This document shows positions 1 through 4,848 of a stretch of DNA of 5,347 nucleotides, piece after piece. Source of the stretch: Hyphomicrobiales bacterium (lineage in GTDB: Bacteria; Pseudomonadota; Alphaproteobacteria; Rhizobiales; Xanthobacteraceae); NCBI GenBank assembly GCA_026400425.1, contig JAPLPC010000417.1, forward strand, positions 1 through 5,347. Reading direction: 5' to 3'. The notes under the pieces are model-generated. The model worked only from the letters and a program-made list of their open reading frames with translations, did no database searches and was not told the origin of the DNA. The position numbers were made by a program, and so were the translations under genes. The first letter of the stretch is position 1, and each line of letters starts with the position of its first letter.

Positions 1-550
1 CGGTGCCTTCGGGGTTCTGGATGTTGAACAGGAAGTTGCCCACACCATCGGGCTTGATGCGCCACAACACGGTGAAATCGACGTCGACGATGTTCTCGTC
101 ACCCGTCAGCATCAGGCTCTCTTCGGGAATGTCGCGGGTCACCCGGCCGCGCCGACCGGTATCGTCGCCGAGCGACATGCCGATCGACAGGGTCGATACG
201 CGCAGCGCCTTCGGCAGCAGCACGGTCTCGATCGGATAGGGCAGATGATAGTTCAGGCCGGGCTGCACGGTGCGGACGTGCTTGCCGAAGCGCAGCACGA
301 CGCCGAGCTCTTCGGACTGGACGCGGAAGAAGCCGGACAAGCCCCAGATCGCCAGGGCGGCGATCAGGACCAGTGTGATCCCCATGCCGCTGATGAAGCC
401 GCCGGGCAGCATCGACTGCAGACGGTCCTGCCCCTTGCGCAGAAGATCTTCAAGATCGGGCGGCCTTGGTCCGGACGACTGCGGACCCGATCCCCAGGGT
501 CCTTTCGGGCCGGGCCCCCAGGGGCCTCCGCCTTGATTCTTCCACGGCAT
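1..550 (-). CDS. hflK: HflK, membrane-anchored SPFH/prohibitin-family subunit of the HflKC complex (N-terminal part, cut by window edge)
   Basis: HflK pairs with HflC in the inner membrane to form a large cage that surrounds and modulates the FtsH protease. The 183 visible residues begin MPWKNQGGGPWGPGPKGPWG, the Gly/Pro/Trp-rich cytoplasmic N-terminus typical of alphaproteobacterial HflK. One hydrophobic membrane segment follows at about residues 52-75. The SPFH domain then starts at QSEELGVVLRFGKHV (78-92), followed by the conserved QPGLNYHLPYPIE (96-108) and a segment ending FNIQNPEGT at the window edge. The ATG at 550 is chosen because AAAGGAGA lies 6 bases upstream. The C-terminal half and the expected downstream hflC are outside the window. 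The gene lies 151 bases downstream of folA on the same strand but appears to have its own promoter. The frame is intact as far as it can be read. Confidence 0.96.
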   Translation of the reverse strand, partial: MPWKNQGGGPWGPGPKGPWGSGPQSSGPRPPDLEDLLRKGQDRLQSMLPGGFISGMGITLVLIAALAIWGLSGFFRVQSEELGVVLRFGKHVRTVQPGLNYHLPYPIETVLLPKALRVSTLSIGMSLGDDTGRRGRVTRDIPEESLMLTGDENIVDVDFTVLWRIKPDGVGNFLFNIQNPEGT

Positions 551-556
551 TCAAAC

Positions 557-564
557 TCTCCTTT
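557..564 (-). promoter_or_regulatory. Ribosome binding site of hflK
   Basis: The minus strand reads AAAGGAGA, ending 6 bases before the ATG at 550. It is a near-perfect Shine-Dalgarno sequence and fixes the start of hflK. It begins only one base after the base of a strong hairpin (566-593). Confidence 0.85.
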
Positions 565-565
565 G

Positions 566-593
566 CGCGGCCGGACATACCGGTCTGGCCGCG
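566..593 (-). promoter_or_regulatory. Hairpin in the hflK 5' leader, next to the ribosome binding site
   Basis: In the hflK transcript, CGCGGCCAGAC (593-583) can pair with GTCCGGCCGCG (576-566) around the six-base loop CGGTAT. This gives an 11-bp stem with a single A/C mismatch. From the proposed promoter, transcription should begin near 597, so the hairpin would form the extreme 5' end of the mRNA. No T run follows, so it is not a terminator. A role in mRNA stability or translation control is inference only. Confidence 0.6.
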
Positions 594-603
594 TCTGCAT
601 GGC

Positions 604-632
604 TTTATAGGCGACGCCCCCGGCTCTTACAA
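604..632 (-). promoter_or_regulatory. Predicted sigma70-type promoter of hflK
   Basis: On the minus strand a -35-like TTGTAA (632-627) is followed by exactly 17 bases and then a -10-like TATAAA (609-604). The match is 4 of 6 to TTGACA and 5 of 6 to TATAAT. Transcription would start near 597 and give a leader of roughly 47 bases before the hflK ATG. The position between folA and hflK suggests hflK can be expressed without read-through from folA. Confidence 0.6.
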
Positions 633-701
633 CGCGGCGCGCCGCACCGGTGACCTAAGCGTAACGCCATGTTTTTCAATGTTAACGGTCAAAAAACGCG
701 G

Positions 702-1235
702 TTAACGGGGCGTCCGCCGGCAATATGTCACATAGGAGAAATCGACGGTGTCCTCCCCTTCCGCGCGATGCCGGACACGCGCAGTCTCCTGCCACGCAGC
801 AGGATCGACGGGCGGCAGCCTGGTGTCGCCTGCCGGGCACGCATGCACCTCGGTGACTTCGAGGCGATCGGCGAACGGCATCCAGAGCGCATAGATGTCG
901 GCGCCACCGATGACGGCAATCTGCGTGGCGCGACGCCGCAGCGCGTCCCCGGTGGCTATGGCGCGCGCACCGGCCAGCGATGTCGTGACGACGGCGCCCG
1001 CCGCCGTGTAACCGGCACTGCGAGTCATGACGATATTGGTGCGCCCCGGCAGCGGCCGACGCGGAAACGACTCGAATGTCTTGCGGCCCATCACGATGGG
1101 CTTGTCTATGGTCAGCAGCTTGAAGCGCTGCATGTCGGACTTCAGCCGCCAGGGAATCGCGTTGTCGATGCCGATGATGCCATTGTCGGCGACGGCGTAA
1201 ATCAGCACGACGTCCGGCCGGGATGCCACCGTCAC
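702..1235 (-). CDS. folA: Dihydrofolate reductase
   Basis: This enzyme reduces 7,8-dihydrofolate to tetrahydrofolate with NADPH in the cytoplasm, supplying one-carbon carriers for thymidylate, purine and methionine synthesis. The 177 residues match a full-length bacterial DHFR. NGIIG (18-22) and PWRLKSDMQRFK (28-39) are present, with catalytic Asp34 equivalent to Asp27 of the E. coli enzyme. GRKTFES (50-56), PLPGRTNIV (61-69) with the folate-binding Arg65, and the nucleotide-binding VIGGADIY (108-115) follow. Thr128 corresponds to E. coli Thr113. The start is a GTG at 1235. A second GTG two codons later is possible, an in-frame stop lies upstream at 1278-1280, and no strong ribosome binding site is visible. 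thyA, which often precedes folA in related bacteria, is not seen upstream here. The gene probably belongs to a folA-hflK-hflC block. Confidence 0.96.
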   Translation of the reverse strand: MTVASRPDVVLIYAVADNGIIGIDNAIPWRLKSDMQRFKLLTIDKPIVMGRKTFESFPRRPLPGRTNIVMTRSAGYTAAGAVVTTSLAGARAIATGDALRRRATQIAVIGGADIYALWMPFADRLEVTEVHACPAGDTRLPPVDPAAWQETARVRHRAEGEDTVDFSYVTYCRRTPR

Positions 1236-1397
1236 GGCGCCACCGAAGCCGACGTGCTCGCGGCATCGACGAGGTTTTCAGGAGGGGGCAAGTTCACATC
1301 CTTCACCGCAGGCACATGGTACGATCATGCCTTCACGGTTCGAATGTAACCGATTCCGGCAAGGACTGGGTACCCCGTTGGACGCGGTCAGCGCACG
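1236..1397. other. Non-coding stretch upstream of folA
   Basis: This holds the folA leader and presumably its promoter, but I could not pick a confident -35/-10 pair. Short open frames exist on both strands, for example one from the ATG at 1327 on the plus strand and a Cys-rich minus-strand peptide. None has a ribosome binding site or a recognisable product. CGGTT and AACCG near 1335-1352 can form a 5-bp hairpin with a 7-base loop that superficially recalls a tRNA T-arm, but no tRNA surrounds it. Confidence 0.4.
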
Positions 1398-1640
1398 CTA
1401 TTGCGCGCGAAGCTTGGATCTCTTGCGACGACCGTCCACACTGCGATGAACCTCCGGCGCATCCGTCACCAGTATCGAAACGATCCAGACCGGAGCCTCG
1501 CTGGCGGTGTCCTGCTTGATCGACCGCACGATGCCATTGATTTCAGCACCATTCACGATGACCGTTTTTGCGATCCCGGCAAACATCGCAATCCGACATC
1601 GCCATGCCTCGGATTTATCGGCTGTCCAAACAACGAGCAT
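1398..1640 (-). CDS. Unrecognised small protein of 80 residues, downstream of the chemoreceptor
   Basis: I do not recognise this protein. The more convincing stretch starts at Met19: MFAGIAKTVIVNGAEINGIV, then RSIKQDTASEAPVWIVSILV, ending in a basic tail GRRKRSKLRAQ. It alternates hydrophobic and polar residues like a small beta-rich domain. Codon third positions from Met19 onward are fairly GC-rich, like the real genes nearby. Either the ATG at 1640 or the one at 1586 could be the start, and neither has a strong ribosome binding site. The first lies only 20 bases beyond the stop of the chemoreceptor remnant on the same strand, so the two could share a transcript. It may be a small hypothetical protein, a remnant of something larger, or chance. 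Confidence 0.4.
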   Translation of the reverse strand: MLVVWTADKSEAWRCRIAMFAGIAKTVIVNGAEINGIVRSIKQDTASEAPVWIVSILVTDAPEVHRSVDGRRKRSKLRAQ

Positions 1641-2178
1641 AACGCGCCCCGATTTCCATCCTAACCCGAAGCAATCTTTGCCGCTTCCGATGCAGCCCGC
1701 TGCATGCTGCTCGACATCTCGTTGGTGACGGTGCTCTGCTCCTCGATCGCAGCTGCGGTCGATGTGACGTACTCGCTCACATTGCTGATCGCCTGCTTGA
1801 TCTGACCCAGGGCGTCGATCACGCCTGCTTGGCCTGATTGGCTAGATTCTTGACTTCCGCGGCGACCACGGCGAAGCCACGGCCCGCTTCGCCCGCCCGC
1901 GCGGATTCGATCGTCGCATTCAGCGCCAACAGATTGATCTGGCCCGTAATGTTGTTGATCATCTCGACGATCCCGCTCATCGCCTGAGCCGCATCGCTGA
2001 GACGCTGGGCCTGGGAATCGGCACCTGACACGCGGTCTACCGCATCGACGGCCGTTTCGCGCGACTTCGTCATCGCCTCGGAGATTTCACGGACCGAAGC
2101 GTTCAGTTCCTCGGCACCGGCGGCAACAGACTCCATCATGCCACGCACGCGCTCATTGGCCAGACGCGCCAAAACCTG

Positions 2179-2493
2179 CTTGGTCGTTTCGGTCGCATAT
2201 TTGACGACCTTGAATGGCTTGCCGTTGAGATCAAGGATCGGATTGTAGGACGCCTGAATCCAGATTTCCTTGCCGTGTTTCCCGACCCGTTTGTATTCGC
2301 CGGTCTGATACACACCTTGTCTGAGAGCAGTCCAGAGTTCGCGATAGCCCGCGCCATCGCGCTCCGACTGTTCGACGAACATGCTATGATGCTTGCCCTT
2401 GATCTCATTGAGCGCATAGCCGAGAGCGTTGAGGAAATTATCGTTTGCCGTGAGAACCGTGCCGTCCATTCCCATTTCGACCACAGCCTGCGA
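2179..2493 (-). repeat. Tandem PAS repeat, copy 2 (PAS3 coding segment)
   Basis: This segment encodes residues 268-372 of the chemoreceptor and is offset by exactly 366 bases from its partner at 2545-2859. The two encoded units are about two thirds identical by eye. They share a perfect 22-base stretch (2241-2262 here, 2607-2628 in the partner). Confidence 0.85.
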
Positions 2494-2544
2494 TTTTCCG
2501 ATGGCTTCGAGCTGTCCCGCCATGTCCGCATTGCGAAGCTTCTG

Positions 2545-2859
2545 TTCGGTCACGTCGGTGGCAAACTTCACAACCTTGAACGGCTTGCCCTTGTCATCGA
2601 GGATGGGATTGTAGGACGCCTGAATCCACACTTCGCGTCCTGCTTTCCCGATCCGCTTGTACTCGTCCGCCTGATACTCTCCCTTGTTCAGGGCAGCCCA
2701 GAACTCTCGATAGCCAGGGCCGGACCGCACCGCGTCTTCGACGAACATGCTGTGATGTTTGCCGACGATTTCGCTCAAGCTGTAACCCAGCGCATGAAGG
2801 AAGTTTTCGTTGGCAGTGATAACGGTGCCATCGAGATTGAATTCGATAATCGCCTGGGA
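2545..2859 (-). repeat. Tandem PAS repeat, copy 1 (PAS2 coding segment)
   Basis: This segment encodes residues 146-250 of the chemoreceptor. The 366-base offset to the second copy is a multiple of three, so loss or gain of one unit by recombination would keep the reading frame. Confidence 0.85.
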
Positions 2860-3286
2860 TTTGCTGGCAGCAGCGATCTGCGCCGCGAAATCATGCGCCT
2901 TCAATCGAAGCGCTGCATCCGCCCATTCGACCACAAATCCGGCTCGGGTGCCGTTCGCATGATTCAGCGGAGTGGCGGTTAGATCGAATATGCGGGTGCC
3001 GACCGTGATCGTGGCCTTATGGACCGAGCTGAGACGCTGCAGCATCCCGCGCTGGTGACCTGGGTTTTTGTGAAAGACGTCGATATTGCTCCCGATCAGC
3101 GTAGCGACGCTGAAATGAGCCATCTCCTTCTTTAGATCCGCCTCTGCCTCGCCGAGCAGACCCATAACGGCCTTGTTCATGTAGACAATATTGAGGTTCG
3201 GATCCGCGATCATGATGTTGGCGGTGATCTCCTTGCTCGCTAAAGCGACGAGCGAGTCCGCCGACGGCTTTCTCTGAAACATCAAA

Positions 3287-3292
3287 TTCCCC
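3287..3292 (-). promoter_or_regulatory. Ribosome binding site that favours the ATG at 3282 for the chemoreceptor
   Basis: The minus strand reads GGGGAATTTGATG. GGGGAA ends four bases before the ATG at 3282, and it overlaps the upstream TTG at 3294. This makes the ATG the better start and removes four residues from the longest frame. Confidence 0.55.
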
Positions 3293-3363
3293 AAAAACCA
3301 ATAATTGAAATATCCGAACTGGCGCGTGCTAATTATCCAACAAACTTCTAGGCGAGGTTAATT

Positions 3364-3388
3364 TGCAGCCGCACTCATCTGCGGCGCA
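3364..3388. other. Strong intergenic hairpin between the ribbon-helix-helix gene and the chemoreceptor
   Basis: GCCGCA (3368-3373) and TGCGGC (3380-3385) form a perfect 6-bp stem around CTCATC. Past one bulged A the stem extends by three more pairs, TGC with GCA. It begins 15 bases past the stop of the ribbon-helix-helix gene. In that direction it is followed by AAATTAA and not a T run, so a factor-independent terminator is not well supported. An RNA processing or stabilising role is possible. Confidence 0.45.
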
Positions 3389-3402
3389 TCGTGAAACGAG
3401 CG

Positions 3403-3729
3403 CTACCACTGATTGAAGCCTTTCTGCTGCACGTATTCCAGAATGGCGATACGGATGCCCGACGACAGGTTCTTCGTGTCTCGCGCGTCGTTGATCCGCG
3501 AGATGAAGGCTTCGATCGTCAAGCCTTCTGCCTTGGTAATGGTTCGCAGACTGTCCCAGAACCGATCTTCGAGACTGACGCTGGTCCGCCGGCCATTGAT
3601 CACGACCGACCGCTTTCTCACTGCACTGTGCAACATGATCGACATCCCCATCATCGCGTTCGGCATAGCGAACAGCCCCGGCCACGAATCGGCCTTGGCG
3701 GTCAATGTGCCCGCATAGTCGCTATCCAT
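3403..3729 (-). CDS. Small ribbon-helix-helix domain protein, putative DNA-binding regulator
   Basis: The core KRSVVINGRRTSVSLEDRFW (39-58) followed by DSLRTITKAEGLTIEAFISR, and the later NLSSGIRIAILEYVQ, resemble the small alphaproteobacterial RHH_4-type proteins (Pfam PF13467). These have a beta strand for DNA contact (here VVINGRRTSVSL) followed by two helices, and probably bind DNA as dimers. The target is unknown. The longest frame has 108 residues from the ATG at 3729. Family members are often about 70-80 residues, and Met32 (ATG at 3636, 77 residues) would match that length and has a GGGGAT-like sequence a few bases upstream. Codon use in the first 31 codons is also GC-rich, so the longer form cannot be excluded. 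The gene is divergent from the response regulator at 4182 and lies 120 bases upstream of the chemoreceptor, on the same strand. Confidence 0.8.
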   Translation of the reverse strand: MDSDYAGTLTAKADSWPGLFAMPNAMMGMSIMLHSAVRKRSVVINGRRTSVSLEDRFWDSLRTITKAEGLTIEAFISRINDARDTKNLSSGIRIAILEYVQQKGFNQW

Positions 3730-4181
3730 GTGTTATGATCGGGGTCCGTAATTCTACGTGCGGCGAAGCAATTGTAGAGCCTCGGCAGCCCGGCTTTATG
3801 GACGCTATCGAGCGCTTACCTATCGAGGCGCGCGCGACGTCTTGCATCACCGCTCCATGAGCGAATTGCACCATCAGGACAAACGCGAAGGCTGGCTCTC
3901 GTGCGGCTTACGCGATTACCTCTATGGTATCGAGCTGCCGACATCATTGATGTGCGCTGCGAATACTGGCGAAGGATAGCGAGTTCCTTGTGCATGTTCT
4001 CCACCCTACGACCAAAGACGGGCAGTGTTTCCATCGATAATATGAGCAAGGTCATCCCATGCGATTCTCAATTGAAAGTTTAGTTGGTAATTTCTAGCCG
4101 AATGACCACCTTTCGAGGATCGATACCGACACTCTACTTCAACGTGCTTACACGCCCTTACGCATCTAGATGGAGACCCAA
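3730..4181. other. 452-base intergenic region between divergent genes, no convincing coding sequence
   Basis: This region must hold the promoters for the minus-strand ribbon-helix-helix gene and the plus-strand response regulator, but I could not assign either confidently. GATAAT at 4035-4040 and TTGAAA near 4074 are isolated hexamers without good partners. Base composition is less GC-biased than in the genes. Small open frames exist: a 40-residue one from the ATG at 3857 (MSELHHQDKREGW...), a 60-residue one from the GTG at 3901, and one on the minus strand ending at 3816. None shows GC-rich third positions, a ribosome binding site or a family I recognise. TATCGAG occurs three times (3806-3812, 3821-3827, 3928-3934). 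The region may contain gene remnants, operators or a small RNA. Confidence 0.5.
4172..4176 (+). promoter_or_regulatory. Ribosome binding site that fixes the response regulator start at 4182
   Basis: GGAGA lies five bases before the ATG at 4182 and overlaps the upstream in-frame ATG at 4170. The ATG at 4170 has no comparable signal, so 4182 is the better start. Confidence 0.7.
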
Positions 4182-4802
4182 ATGCCTGACGTCTCGCGCG
4201 GTGAAATCTTCGTCGTCGACGATGATCCCGCAGTCAGAGACATGCTGTCCATCGTGCTGGGATCTGCCGGATATGACGTCATCTGCTTTGCAGACGGCGT
4301 TGCGTTGCTGGCGGCAGCGCGCAGCCGGACGCCCGTCTGCATGCTGCTCGACGTTCACATCCCCGGCCGGTCCGGTCTCGATATCCTCAAAGAACGCAGC
4401 GCACAGGACTACCCTGCTCCCATCTTTATTATCTCGGGCCTAGGCGACATCGCGATGGCCGTCGATGCGATCAAATCCGGTGCGCTCGATTTCATCGAAA
4501 AGCCGTTTCGCGGCAACGAACTCATCGAACGCATCCAAAACGCAGTCGGTGCATTCGCGCGGCGACGCGAGCGGCCATTGCCGAAGGCGGTCGCGATGCA
4601 TTTTCCGGGACGAGAGCCGCTGACGCGACGGGAGCGCGAAGTTCTTGAACTCATCTCTGCCGGCTATTCCAACAAGGAAGCCGGACGAGAGCTCGGTATC
4701 AGCCCGCGCACCATCGAGGATCACCGCGCCAACGTCATGAAGAAGCTCGGCGCGCGCAACTCGACCGAGATGTTGCGGCTCGTCCTCGACGCCGGGCGTT
4801 GA
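4182..4802 (+). CDS. FixJ/NarL-type response regulator (REC plus LuxR-type HTH)
   Basis: This is a cytoplasmic two-component transcription regulator of 206 residues, the usual length for the FixJ family. The receiver domain begins EIFVVDDDPAVRDM, with acidic pocket residues Asp13 and Asp14. The phosphoacceptor is Asp57 in MLLDVHIPGRSG, the switch Ser85 is in IISGLGD, and the conserved Lys107 is in DFIEKPF. A short linker leads to a C-terminal LuxR-type helix-turn-helix (about 147-202) with LTRREREVLELISAGYSNKE and ISPRTIEDHRANVMKKLGAR. All catalytic receiver residues are present. It starts after the intergenic region and is followed 46 bases later by a MASE4 membrane sensor gene, a likely partner and operon mate. 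The regulated genes are unknown. It is not called fixJ because many paralogues with this layout occur in these bacteria. Confidence 0.93.
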   Translation: MPDVSRGEIFVVDDDPAVRDMLSIVLGSAGYDVICFADGVALLAAARSRTPVCMLLDVHIPGRSGLDILKERSAQDYPAPIFIISGLGDIAMAVDAIKSGALDFIEKPFRGNELIERIQNAVGAFARRRERPLPKAVAMHFPGREPLTRREREVLELISAGYSNKEAGRELGISPRTIEDHRANVMKKLGARNSTEMLRLVLDAGR

Positions 4803-4837
4803 CTGCCGGGTCGCAAGATATCGAGACACCATTGAGC

Positions 4838-4845
4838 AGGAGAGG
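4838..4845 (+). promoter_or_regulatory. Ribosome binding site of the MASE4 protein
   Basis: AGGAGAGG ends three bases before the ATG at 4849, with the core AGGAGA five bases from it. It supports this start and translation from a transcript shared with the response regulator. Confidence 0.75.
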
Positions 4846-4848
4846 CAG

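Larger units (their letters stand above)
1661..3282 (-). pseudogene. Soluble chemoreceptor with three PAS domains and an MCP signalling domain, frame broken near 1820
   Basis: Numbered from the TTG at 3294, the intact frame runs to residue 491 (TGA at 1819-1821). The more likely start is the ATG at residue 5 (3282), which has GGGGAA four bases upstream. PAS1 (about 20-130) carries NIMIADPNLNIVYMN and the FHKNPGHQR motif common in soluble MCPs. PAS2 (146-250) and PAS3 (268-372) are close copies, each with KHHSMFVE and WIQASYNPILD. No membrane segment is visible. The MCP domain keeps the tip NLLALNATIESARAGEAGRG (454-473), which in this family contacts CheA and CheW. After KNLANQAKQA the frame hits TGA. 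A second frame from 1822 continues VIDALGQIKQAISNV and on to QSTVTNEMSSSMQRA, stopping at 1661. Relatives, from memory, carry about 17 more residues at the junction, so a deletion of 3k+1 bases is likely. Signalling is probably lost or altered. A sequencing error remains possible. Confidence 0.85.

Noticed and set aside
364..600. A 78-residue minus-strand frame starting at the ATG at 600
   Set aside because: It overlaps the hflK start in another frame, lacks a ribosome binding site and has no family resemblance.
670..701. Intrinsic terminator after folA at the minus-strand T run
   Set aside because: The T6 run is preceded by only a 4-bp GCGG/CCGC stem with a 12-base loop, too weak to call.
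682..1266. A 194-residue minus-strand frame overlapping folA, and plus-strand frames over the same region
   Set aside because: They are Arg/His-rich shadows of folA in other frames. The 177-residue frame has all the DHFR motifs.
1335..1352. T-arm-like GGTTCGAAT suggesting a tRNA
   Set aside because: The TTC lies in the stem and not the loop, and no acceptor, D or anticodon arm can be found around it.
1700..1715. A 16-base match (CTGCATGCTGCTCGAC) with 4337-4352 in the response regulator
   Set aside because: The two copies are read on opposite strands in unrelated proteins (MSSSMQ versus CMLLD). GC-rich codon bias makes chance the simplest explanation.
1813..1831. Programmed frameshifting at GCG TGA in the chemoreceptor
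   Set aside because: There is no slippery heptamer or obvious stimulatory structure, and residues normally present in the family are missing at the junction, which points to a deletion.
2275..2982. A 235-residue open frame on the plus strand inside the chemoreceptor
   Set aside because: It is antisense to the PAS2/PAS3 coding region, and its internal repetition simply mirrors the PAS duplication. The minus frame carries clear domain motifs.
3758..4083. Three small open frames in the intergenic region taken as genes
   Set aside because: There is no ribosome binding site, no GC3 bias and no recognisable family. They overlap each other and are described only as part of the region.
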